13,145 nt of DNA from GCA-002701945 sp964442015 (GTDB lineage: Bacteria > Fidelibacterota > Marinisomatia > Marinisomatales > TCS55), in contig CAYTYA010000044.1 of NCBI GenBank assembly GCA_964442015.1, positions 1 to 13,145 on the forward strand, written 5' to 3'. The notes beneath the pieces were generated by a model that was not told the DNA's origin, made no database searches, and saw nothing but the letters and a program-made list of their open reading frames with translations. The position numbers were made by a program, and so were the translations under genes. This document shows positions 7,174 through 13,145 of this stretch, piece by piece (the stretch's first letter is position 1; every line of letters starts with the position of its first letter).

Positions 7174-7892
7174 TAATCAGATCCGTCATTTGCTGTGTCT
7201 TGCTTATCGCCTTCTTTGCTATCGTCTTTATTTTCAGGAGACTGATCTTGATCAGAAGGCGCTTCGCCATCAGCAAGCTCTTCTCCTTCAAGAAGCTCTT
7301 CTCCCTCTTCAAGCTCCTCAACAACAGGCTCTTCTTCTTCTTTAGGTGGATTAAGAGTAGCAATAGTAGATTCTAAGTCAGATAATATTTGAACATCTTT
7401 AGGAATATCAATAATATCTCCAACAGTCATATTGCTATTGAGTTCCATATCTGAAACATCTACTAAAATATTATCAGGCACACTTGCAGGTAAACAGTTA
7501 ACTTCAATTGAAGTCAAAATCTGACTTAAGACTCCTCCTTCTTTAACTCCTTCTGCTTCTCCTTCTAATGAAATCGGGATAGTAAACTTCATTTTTTCAG
7601 CCATATTAACTTGCATAAGATCTATATGAAGAACTTCATCTGTTACAGGATGATATTGTATTCCTTTAATGGTAACATATTGTGTCGCTCCATTCATTTC
7701 TACTTCAAAAACATGCTGGCCGGAGCTCATTGCATGGTAGAGCTTCTTTTTATCAATTTGTAAATTAATATTCTGTTCTCCACGAAAATAATATACCCCA
7801 GGGACCATTCCATCTCTTCTCAGAGATCGGGCTTTGGATTTCCCTTTATCCGTTCTTTCATTTAAATCTAGCTTTTCATATTCTTGTGCCAT
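7173..7892 (-). CDS. rplY: Ribosomal protein L25 (long CTC form) with acidic tail
   Basis: 239 residues: a bL25/CTC-type protein that binds 5S rRNA on the large subunit. The L25 domain (about 5-93) shows KARSLRRDGMVPGVYY (20-35), IQYHPVTDEVLHIDL (78-92) and the start of the TL5/CTC domain MKFTIPISLEGEAEGVKEGG (101-120), which runs to about residue 182. From residue 184 a 56-residue tail holds 25 Asp/Glu and only 4 Lys, and is surely disordered. Part of it comes from an 18-base repeat giving EGEELL then EGEELA. AAGGGA eight bases upstream (7901-7906) supports the ATG. It follows prs by 16 bases and overlaps pth by one base. Long CTC forms with acidic tails occur in other bacteria, so the tail is unusual in length rather than unique. 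Confidence 0.95.
   Translation of the reverse strand: MAQEYEKLDLNERTDKGKSKARSLRRDGMVPGVYYFRGEQNINLQIDKKKLYHAMSSGQHVFEVEMNGATQYVTIKGIQYHPVTDEVLHIDLMQVNMAEKMKFTIPISLEGEAEGVKEGGVLSQILTSIEVNCLPASVPDNILVDVSDMELNSNMTVGDIIDIPKDVQILSDLESTIATLNPPKEEEEPVVEELEEGEELLEGEELADGEAPSDQDQSPENKDDSKEGDKQDTANDGSD
7275..7320. repeat. 18-base in-frame tandem repeat in the rplY tail
   Basis: AAGCTCTTCTCC occurs at 7275-7286 and again at 7293-7304, exactly 18 bases apart, and a diverged third copy starts AAGCTCCTC at 7311. On the coding strand the two good units encode EGEELA and EGEELL. The period is a multiple of three, so copy-number change would alter the length of the acidic tail without shifting the frame. Confidence 0.6.
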
Positions 7893-7908
7893 AATAAAAT
7901 TCCCTTAC

Positions 7909-8853
7909 TTATAAGTTAAATAATGCACTAACAGATTCACCCTCATGGATGCGTTTTATTGCTTCTGCAAAAACATTAGCAACTGAAACTACATGCATTT
8001 TGGATATTTTTTTCCCCTCAGGAAGAGCAATTGTATCTGTTAAAATAATCTTATCAATTGGTGCGCTATCCAATCTTTCTATTGCTGGACCAGATAAAAC
8101 CCCATGAGTAGCAACAGCTATAACAGAATTAGCGCCTTCATCAATTGCAGCTTTTGCTGCCGATACCGTTGTTCCAGCTGTATCAATCATATCATCAATA
8201 ATCATAACATCTTTACCTTTTAAATCACCAATAAGATGACTTACTTCAGCCTTATTTGGAGCATAGCGACGCTTATCTATTAGCGCGAAATGAAAACCCA
8301 AACGTTTTGCATATGATTGCCCCATAGCAGCAGATCCGACGTCTGGGGCTAAAACAGTACATTTATCAGAGTTAAGATCTAATGATTTCAAAGTATCTAA
8401 CAAAACCATGCGACTATATATATGATCAAATGGTATTGAAGCAAAACCTTGAATTTGTGTCGAATGTAAATCCATACTAATAATTCTATCTGCACCTGTC
8501 GTTGAAATGATATCAACCATTACTCTTGATGATATTGGAACCCTCGGTTGGTCCTTTCTATCTTGCCTGCCATAACCAAAATATGGTATTACAGCCGTTA
8601 CTCTTTTTGCTGATGCTCTAACCGCTGCATCAAGAAGTAAAAATAATTCAATCAAATTTTCAGCTGGACCACATGTAGATTGAATTATAAATACATCATT
8701 ACCTCGTATATTTTCTTCAAATTTTACCCATAGTTCCCCATCAGAAAATGTGCGTATAGTAACATCTCCAAGATTAAATCCTAGGTGATCAACAATTCCA
8801 TTTGAAAGAATTGGATTACTTCTTCCGCTAAATATTTTTAATGTATCTTTCAT
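7909..8853 (-). CDS. prs: Ribose-phosphate pyrophosphokinase (PRPP synthetase)
   Basis: 314 residues, normal class I length. It makes PRPP and AMP from ribose 5-phosphate and ATP, feeding purine, pyrimidine, NAD, histidine and tryptophan synthesis. Visible motifs: FSDGE (36-40), the ATP-binding YFGYGRQDRKDQPR (91-104), the metal-binding DLHSTQIQGF (128-137), LAPDVGS (168-174) and the PRPP-binding loop DDMIDTAGT (220-228). Most homologues have DLHAGQIQGFF and APDVGG, so there are mild substitutions (Ser-Thr for Ala-Gly; Gly to Ser). GAGG nine bases upstream (8863-8866) supports the ATG. The gene starts 38 bases after tRNA-Gln and is probably made in the same transcript, released by tRNA processing. 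Confidence 0.97.
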   Translation of the reverse strand: MKDTLKIFSGRSNPILSNGIVDHLGFNLGDVTIRTFSDGELWVKFEENIRGNDVFIIQSTCGPAENLIELFLLLDAAVRASAKRVTAVIPYFGYGRQDRKDQPRVPISSRVMVDIISTTGADRIISMDLHSTQIQGFASIPFDHIYSRMVLLDTLKSLDLNSDKCTVLAPDVGSAAMGQSYAKRLGFHFALIDKRRYAPNKAEVSHLIGDLKGKDVMIIDDMIDTAGTTVSAAKAAIDEGANSVIAVATHGVLSGPAIERLDSAPIDKIILTDTIALPEGKKISKMHVVSVANVFAEAIKRIHEGESVSALFNL

Positions 8854-8891
8854 ACAATCTTACCTCAAGCCATTATGACGCATGATTTTTG

Positions 8892-8962
8892 CTGGGGTGC
8901 AGGGAGTCGAACCCCGACTGCCAGGACCAAAACCTGGTGTCCTACCATTAGACGACACCCCA
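8892..8962 (-). tRNA. tRNA-Gln (anticodon TTG)
   Basis: A complete 71-base cloverleaf can be folded by hand. The acceptor is TGGGGTG with CACCCCA, the D arm GTC-TAATGGTAG-GAC, the anticodon arm CCAGG-TTTTGGT-CCTGG with anticodon TTG (reads CAA), the variable loop CAGT, and the T arm CGGGG-TTCGACT-CCCTG with one G-T pair. The discriminator base is G. The U1-A72 pair and G73 are glutamine identity features. CCA is not encoded (the gene is followed by CAA), so a CCA-adding enzyme is needed. The gene lies between ispE (27 bases) and prs (38 bases) on the same strand, with no obvious promoter of its own, so it is probably cut from a longer transcript by RNase P and 3' nucleases. Confidence 0.96.
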
Positions 8963-8989
8963 AACTATCTTCATATTCAGGGATTGTTT

Positions 8990-9838
8990 TTATCTGCTAA
9001 ATAGCGGCTGTGTGATGATTGTCTTGTAAGACTTGGAAAATAATAACTCTGCAGATATAGCATCTGCTTCATCGTTAAAAAATCCGAACACAGTCGAGCC
9101 ACTACCCGACAGACTGGCAAATCTTGCATTATTATCAAGTAATTTGCTTTTAATCAACCCAATCTCTGGATATGTCGAAAAAACGATTTTTTCAAAATCA
9201 TTCTCAAAAAGCTGAAAAGGAATTATGTCCTTTCCTATAAGGTCGGCAAACTTAACTGCCTTGTTAGGCATTTCCAACTTGTTTTTAATTTGCGAATAAG
9301 CCCATCTCGTATTAAGAACTATATTTGGGAATATCAATAATATAATATATGGAAGTTTTACACTTAATGGAGTTAATCTATGCCCTGTACCTTTTCCATG
9401 CTGTATTCCACCCTCAATGAAAAAAGGCACATCTGCACCTATTTTTTTTGATATTTTTTTTAATTGGGTTTTTGTTAAGCCAATATCATATAATTTGTTT
9501 ATTCCAATCATAACTGCAGCAGCATTGCTAGATCCTCCTCCTAAACCTGCACCCATAGGTATATTTTTTTTAACATGAATCTTGGCGCCTTTAAGAGCTT
9601 GAAACTCTTTTTTTAATCTAAGATAAGCTTGAGCACATGTGTTTGATGTAGATACTGGAAATTCTACATTATTTGAAGATAATTGAACTCCTTCATTCGT
9701 TTTAGTTATTGTTATAACATCATAAAATTCCAATTCCTGAAAAACTGTTTCTATATTATGATAATTATTAGACTTTTGGTTAATTATTTTTAAGCCAATA
9801 TTTATTTTTGCGTATGAATTGATAGTTAAAGACTTCAA
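8990..9838 (-). CDS. ispE: 4-diphosphocytidyl-2-C-methyl-D-erythritol kinase
   Basis: 282 residues, full length for this GHMP-family kinase, which phosphorylates CDP-methylerythritol with ATP in the MEP isoprenoid pathway. The N-terminal SYAKINIGL (8-16) holds the conserved Lys11. The ATP-binding loop PMGAGLGGGSSNAA spans 94-107, the catalytic Asp136 lies in GADVPFF, and the third GHMP motif SLSGSGSTVFGFF is at 242-254. The start is TTG: no ATG lies between the ispF stop and the conserved SYAKIN segment, and TTG is only three bases after that stop. No Shine-Dalgarno sequence is visible, so translation may depend on ribosomes finishing ispF. Confidence 0.96.
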   Translation of the reverse strand: MKSLTINSYAKINIGLKIINQKSNNYHNIETVFQELEFYDVITITKTNEGVQLSSNNVEFPVSTSNTCAQAYLRLKKEFQALKGAKIHVKKNIPMGAGLGGGSSNAAAVMIGINKLYDIGLTKTQLKKISKKIGADVPFFIEGGIQHGKGTGHRLTPLSVKLPYIILLIFPNIVLNTRWAYSQIKNKLEMPNKAVKFADLIGKDIIPFQLFENDFEKIVFSTYPEIGLIKSKLLDNNARFASLSGSGSTVFGFFNDEADAISAELLFSKSYKTIITQPLFSR

Positions 9839-9841
9839 ATA

Positions 9842-10315
9842 TTATTTTGATATTGTAGCAATAGCCAATACCCCAATGCCTTTGTTTTTTCCAAAAAAAC
9901 CTAGTCCATCAGTTGTTGTAGATTTTATTGAAATTGATGATTTTTCAAGATTGATCGCATTACTAATATTAGCAATCATTTCAGATATTTTATTTGATAC
10001 TTTAGGATGCTCCAATACAATTGTACTATCTATATGATCGATATTATATCCTTTTTTAAATAATAGCTCTGCTACATATTGTAAAAAAAACAAACTACTT
10101 TTTTCCTTCCATTGCACATCGGAACTTGGAAAAAATTTTCCTAAATCTCCTAAAGCTGCCGCACCCAATAAAGCATCTACCATTGCATGCAACAATACGT
10201 CTCCATCAGAATGCGCAATCACGCCAATTGAGCTTGATATTGTAACTCCTCCTAAAAGTAAACTCTCGCCTTTTTTAAGACGATGAACATCATATCCTAT
10301 TCCTGTTTTAACCAT
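9842..10315 (-). CDS. ispF: 2-C-methyl-D-erythritol 2,4-cyclodiphosphate synthase
   Basis: 157 residues, the usual size. It cyclises the IspE product to methylerythritol cyclodiphosphate with release of CMP, and acts as a trimer. The divalent-metal ligands are present: Asp9 and His11 in GIGYDVHRL, and the third His in HSDGDVLLHAMVDALLGA. Other family segments are GDLGKFFPSSD and, near the C-terminus, TTTDGLGFFGK, where TTEGLGFTG is common. Its ATG lies eight bases inside the end of ispD (ATGGTTAA), so the two are probably translationally coupled. ispDF genes are fused in some bacteria; here they are separate but overlapping. Confidence 0.97.
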   Translation of the reverse strand: MVKTGIGYDVHRLKKGESLLLGGVTISSSIGVIAHSDGDVLLHAMVDALLGAAALGDLGKFFPSSDVQWKEKSSLFFLQYVAELLFKKGYNIDHIDSTIVLEHPKVSNKISEMIANISNAINLEKSSISIKSTTTDGLGFFGKNKGIGVLAIATISK

Positions 10316-10979
10316 AAACTACTTTTTCTGCTAATTTCCAATCATCAATTGTGGTGATTTTAAAATTCATGATTGAGCCCTCAGTTACGGTGACTGCACC
10401 CCCAGCTGCTTCAACCATTGAAGCTTCATCTGTTGCATTATGATTAGTCATAGCCTTTAGAAGCACTTTTTTTTTAAAAGTTTGCGGGGTTTGCGCTAGC
10501 CATATTTTATCTCGATCAATAGTCCGTACAATATTTAGGTTTTTCACTTCTTTTACTGTATCATTTGATAATAAAGCTGCAATACACCCATCATTATCAT
10601 TACAACCTAATATAGTAGATAATATGAGATCATTTGTAACAAATGGTCTAACAATATCATGAATTGTTACAAATTCTATAGAGTTAGATAGTTCTAAACA
10701 TCCATTCATAACTGAGTCCTGTCTTCTTGAGCCACCAGCTATAACTTTAATAGGTTTTTTAGTTTTTAATGATTTGGTTTCCTTATAAATATATTCAACG
10801 TCCTCTTTATTTGTGACTATAACTATCTCAGCAATCTCTTTGCACTTTAAGAAAATATTTAAAGCATATAAAAAAAGTGGTTTATTAGCTAAATACTTGA
10901 ACTGTTTTTTTTCACCAAACCTGATGCCAACACCAGCGGCAGGGAGCACTGCACCAACATTAAATAATGATTTGACCAT
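10308..10979 (-). CDS. ispD: 2-C-methyl-D-erythritol 4-phosphate cytidylyltransferase
   Basis: 223 residues from the ATG at 10979. It joins CTP to methylerythritol 4-phosphate, releasing PPi. Visible motifs: the nucleotide-binding PAAGVGIRFGEKKQF (13-27), GGSRRQDSV near 82-90, the metal and substrate segment HDIVRPF (107-113, usually HDAARP), QTPQTF (163-168) and TDEASMVE (183-190). A TTG at 10982, directly after the queA stop, is an alternative start that would add one Met; ATG is preferred. There is no clear Shine-Dalgarno sequence, and the gene starts three bases after queA, so read-through coupling is likely. It could be mistaken for another sugar nucleotidyltransferase, but ispF next door and the motifs make IspD nearly certain. 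Confidence 0.95.
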   Translation of the reverse strand: MVKSLFNVGAVLPAAGVGIRFGEKKQFKYLANKPLFLYALNIFLKCKEIAEIVIVTNKEDVEYIYKETKSLKTKKPIKVIAGGSRRQDSVMNGCLELSNSIEFVTIHDIVRPFVTNDLILSTILGCNDNDGCIAALLSNDTVKEVKNLNIVRTIDRDKIWLAQTPQTFKKKVLLKAMTNHNATDEASMVEAAGGAVTVTEGSIMNFKITTIDDWKLAEKVVYG

Positions 10980-10982
10980 CAA

Positions 10983-12035
10983 TTATAGAATAAGCATGGC
11001 ATCACCATAACTTAAAAAGCGATATTTTTTCTTTTTAGCCTCACTATATGCATGCATAATTAATTTTCTAGATGCAAATGCAGACACCATCATTAATAAT
11101 GTACTTTTAGGTTGATGAAAGTTTGTAATTAATGCATCTACCATTTTAAAATCATAGGGAGGATATATAAATTTGTCTGTCCATCCTCTTTTTGGAGTTA
11201 CCTGAAAACCTGAAACGACTACAGTTTCTAAAGATCTAACCGTAGAAGTGCCAACTGCGACAACTTTTCTTCTTTTTTTCTTTGTTTCATTAATAACTAA
11301 TGCTGTAGGTGGCGACAATTCAAAATATTCGGAATCCATTTGGTGACGGTTAAGATCTTCCACTTGAACGGGCCTAAATGTTCCTAACCCTATATGAAGC
11401 GTTGTATAATCTATTGTAATTTGTTTCTTTTTAAGCTTGTTTATTACTGCATCAGTAAAATGAAGCCCTGCAGTTGGTGCAGCAACTGCTCCCCGACGAT
11501 CAGCATATACTGTCTGATATCTAACTTTATCAGATGGAACAGCATCTCTATTGATATATGGGGGCAAGGGAGATAAACCAATGCGATCAATAATGCTATA
11601 AATATCTTCACCATCATATTCGAACCTTACAACTCTACCTCCAGAAATAGTATTATCAATAACATCGCAATACACATTCTTTGCAAACATTAGCTTATTG
11701 CCAATTCTAACTTTCCTTGCAGGCTTAACCATTACTTCCCAAAGGTCATTTTCCAATTCACGTAAAAGAAAAACTTCTACTTTTGCTTCTGTCCGATCCT
11801 TATTAGCAAACAACCTTGCTGGAAAAACTTTAGTGTTGTTTAACATAAATAAATCATTCTTTCTAAAGTAGTCTGGTAAATTAGAAAACTTCTTGTGTTC
11901 AATTTTACCTGTATCTCGATGAACAACCATTAATTTTGATCCATCGCGTCTCTTTGTCGGATATTGTGCAATGTATTTTTTTGGAAGGGCATAATCAAAA
12001 TCTGCTAATTTATATTTTTTCTTTTTTTGTATCAT
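10983..12035 (-). CDS. queA: S-adenosylmethionine:tRNA ribosyltransferase-isomerase
   Basis: 350 residues, normal for QueA, which transfers and isomerises the ribosyl part of S-adenosylmethionine onto 7-aminomethyl-7-deazaguanine in tRNA to give epoxyqueuosine (tRNAs with GUN anticodons: Asp, Asn, His, Tyr). Family segments are ADFDYALPKKYIAQYP (11-26), MLNNTKVFPARL (64-75), YQTVYADRRGAVAAPTAGLH (173-192) and a C-terminal TNFHQPKSTLLMMVSAFA. The start is at MIQKKKKYKL, with AGGA eight bases upstream (12044-12047). The ATG shares one base with the ruvB stop (TAATG). queA commonly lies beside ruv genes. The other queuosine pathway genes are not in this window. Confidence 0.97.
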   Translation of the reverse strand: MIQKKKKYKLADFDYALPKKYIAQYPTKRRDGSKLMVVHRDTGKIEHKKFSNLPDYFRKNDLFMLNNTKVFPARLFANKDRTEAKVEVFLLRELENDLWEVMVKPARKVRIGNKLMFAKNVYCDVIDNTISGGRVVRFEYDGEDIYSIIDRIGLSPLPPYINRDAVPSDKVRYQTVYADRRGAVAAPTAGLHFTDAVINKLKKKQITIDYTTLHIGLGTFRPVQVEDLNRHQMDSEYFELSPPTALVINETKKKRRKVVAVGTSTVRSLETVVVSGFQVTPKRGWTDKFIYPPYDFKMVDALITNFHQPKSTLLMMVSAFASRKLIMHAYSEAKKKKYRFLSYGDAMLIL

Positions 12036-13057
12036 TAGAATAGTCCTGTTTGTTTAGTTGGATTAAAAACTTTACCTAAAATTTTATATGCTTTTTCTTG
12101 AGCAACGCGCCCGCGAGCAGTTCTCTGAATAAAACCTTCTTTAATTAAAAATGGTTCATATACATCTTCGACTGTAGTACGATCCTCACTTATAGCTACA
12201 GCTAGCGAATTGACACCTACAGGACCTCCATCAAAGTTGTCTATTAAAGCAGATAGTATTTGACGATCCATGTCATCAAGCCCATGATTATCAATGCCTA
12301 AAGATTTCAAAGATTCTCGTGCAATTTTTTTATTTATCATTCCATTTGATTTAACTTCAGCATAATCCCTAGTCCTCCTTAATATGCGGTTTGCAATTCT
12401 TGGTGTCCCTCTGGAACGTTTTGCCAATTCTTCAGCTCCTTCTTTATCAATACTTACGTCTAAAATTTTGGCAGATCTATTAATAATTTGGAATAAATCT
12501 TTTGGGGTATAATAATTTACACGTAGAATTACTCCAAAGCGATCTCTTAATGGTGAAGTTAGATTGCCTAATCTAGTGGTTGCACCAATAAGTGTAAAAT
12601 TTTCAATATTTAATTGAACACTACGAGCGCTAGGTCCTGAGTCTATCATAATCTCCAATTGATAGTCTTCCATTGCTGAGTATAAATATTCTTCTACAAT
12701 ACTATTTAATCTATGAATTTCATCAATAAAAAAAACATCCTTCCTAGCAACGTTTGTTAACAGACCTGCTAGATCGCCTGCTTTATCTATTACCGGTCCA
12801 GATGATTGCCTTAAGTTAACATTTAACTCTTTTGATATAATATTTGCTAATGTCGTTTTACCAAGGCCTGGAGGGCCAAATAACAAAACATGGTCAAGCG
12901 CTTCATCGCGTTTATTAGCGGCATCAATATATAACTTCAAATTATCGACTACATCATTTTGTCCAACGAAGTCATCAAAATGAGAAGGGCGTAGCGTTTT
13001 CTCAATTGTTATATCATCTTCAATAATAGATGGATCAGTAATATGTATTTCAGTCAT
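12035..13057 (-). CDS. ruvB: Holliday junction branch-migration helicase RuvB
   Basis: 340 residues, the typical length. RuvB is the AAA+ hexameric motor that, with RuvA, drives branch migration of Holliday junctions. Visible motifs are LRPSHFDDFVGQ (22-33), Walker A GPPGLGKTT (61-69), Walker B FFIDEIHR (109-116), sensor 1 ATTR (159-162) and the arginine-finger segment LRDRFG (170-175). A C-terminal winged-helix region (about 260-333) includes GGPVGVNSLA and an ending with FIQRTARGRVA. No Shine-Dalgarno sequence is obvious before the ATG. The upstream 88 bases are all that separate it from the window edge; ruvA and ruvC are not visible. Confidence 0.98.
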   Translation of the reverse strand: MTEIHITDPSIIEDDITIEKTLRPSHFDDFVGQNDVVDNLKLYIDAANKRDEALDHVLLFGPPGLGKTTLANIISKELNVNLRQSSGPVIDKAGDLAGLLTNVARKDVFFIDEIHRLNSIVEEYLYSAMEDYQLEIMIDSGPSARSVQLNIENFTLIGATTRLGNLTSPLRDRFGVILRVNYYTPKDLFQIINRSAKILDVSIDKEGAEELAKRSRGTPRIANRILRRTRDYAEVKSNGMINKKIARESLKSLGIDNHGLDDMDRQILSALIDNFDGGPVGVNSLAVAISEDRTTVEDVYEPFLIKEGFIQRTARGRVAQEKAYKILGKVFNPTKQTGLF

Positions 13058-13145
13058 TAATTTTTATAGAAAATAGAGATAATATTATCATTTAAAGCTA
13101 CTAAAGATAACAAATGGAATGGGGGGTCGCCAAGTTAGTAGTAAA
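13058..13145. other. Upstream region of ruvB, no gene assigned
   Basis: 88 bases of mostly AT-rich sequence before ruvB, cut by the window edge. On the minus strand there is a loose extended -10-like TGATAATAT (13090-13082) about 30 bases before the ATG, without a convincing -35 partner. At the right edge the plus strand reads TGGGGGGTCGCC followed by AAGTTAG, which slightly resembles the 5' end of a tRNA-Gln but loses the expected D-stem partner. Nothing can be assigned safely. Confidence 0.3.

Noticed and set aside
7136..7376. Frames overlapping the rplY tail on both strands, rich in Lys/Leu or Phe/Arg
   Set aside because: They arise from the low-complexity GAA/GAG-rich tail of rplY read in other frames.
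8860..8883. Seven-codon reading frame between tRNA-Gln and prs, ending in the prs Shine-Dalgarno sequence
   Set aside because: Too short to distinguish from chance, with no Shine-Dalgarno sequence and no attenuator hairpin nearby.
13119..13145. Possible 5' end of a second tRNA-Gln on the plus strand (TGGGGGGTCGCCAAGTTAG)
   Set aside because: The start resembles tRNA-Gln, but the D-loop lacks the GG pair and the expected GGC stem partner is not seen before the window ends; only about 27 bases are available.
13114..13145. Possible divergent plus-strand coding start (ATG GAA TGG GGG ...)
   Set aside because: Only ten codons are in the window and there is no convincing Shine-Dalgarno sequence.

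Overview
The window is a compact, AT-rich bacterial housekeeping region. Fourteen protein genes and one tRNA gene all lie on the minus strand, so transcription runs from the right end (ruvB) to the left end (a PorQ-like outer-membrane protein). Gaps between genes are mostly 0-35 bases, and several start and stop codons overlap. No insertion sequence, prophage gene, CRISPR array or toxin-antitoxin pair is visible. Most of the gene content is conserved core; the interesting points are residue changes, gene order and protein tails rather than a new system.

Likely organism: the last gene resembles PorQ/PorV outer-membrane proteins, which are typical of the FCB superphylum (Bacteroidota and relatives with type IX secretion). 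Many genes nevertheless carry clear Shine-Dalgarno sequences, which Bacteroidota rarely use. The genome is AT-rich and tightly packed, and the membrane pyrophosphatase looks Na+-transporting. Together these suggest a small-genome, probably marine FCB-group bacterium such as Marinimicrobia (SAR406). This assignment is inference from gene content only.

Layout in transcription order. (1) ruvB and queA (13057-10983): Holliday-junction branch migration and queuosine tRNA modification, joined by a TAATG overlap. (2) ispD, ispF, ispE (10979-8990): three consecutive enzymes of the non-mevalonate (MEP) isoprenoid pathway, though the genes are not in reaction order (IspD acts first, IspE second, IspF third). 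(3) tRNA-Gln(TTG), prs, rplY, pth (8962-6607): a glutamine tRNA, PRPP synthetase, ribosomal protein L25 and peptidyl-tRNA hydrolase. The order ispE-tRNA-Gln-prs-rplY-pth is also found in gammaproteobacteria such as Pseudomonas. (4) hppA (6601-4460), a K+-dependent membrane pyrophosphatase, sits where ychF often follows pth. (5) rpsF, rpsR, rplI (4442-3247): ribosomal proteins S6, S18 and L9 without the ssb gene that often lies between the first two. (6) After the largest gap (98 bases, with a weak promoter candidate) come priA (replication restart helicase) and, overlapping it by four bases, the PorQ-like gene.

The genes mostly serve translation, genome maintenance and precursor supply. Notable details are DEEQ in place of DEEH in PriA, acidic C-terminal tails on both S6 and L25, a variant substrate-loop motif in the pyrophosphatase, Arg at the position of E. 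coli Asn114 in Pth, and coupling of a T9SS-type outer-membrane gene to priA.
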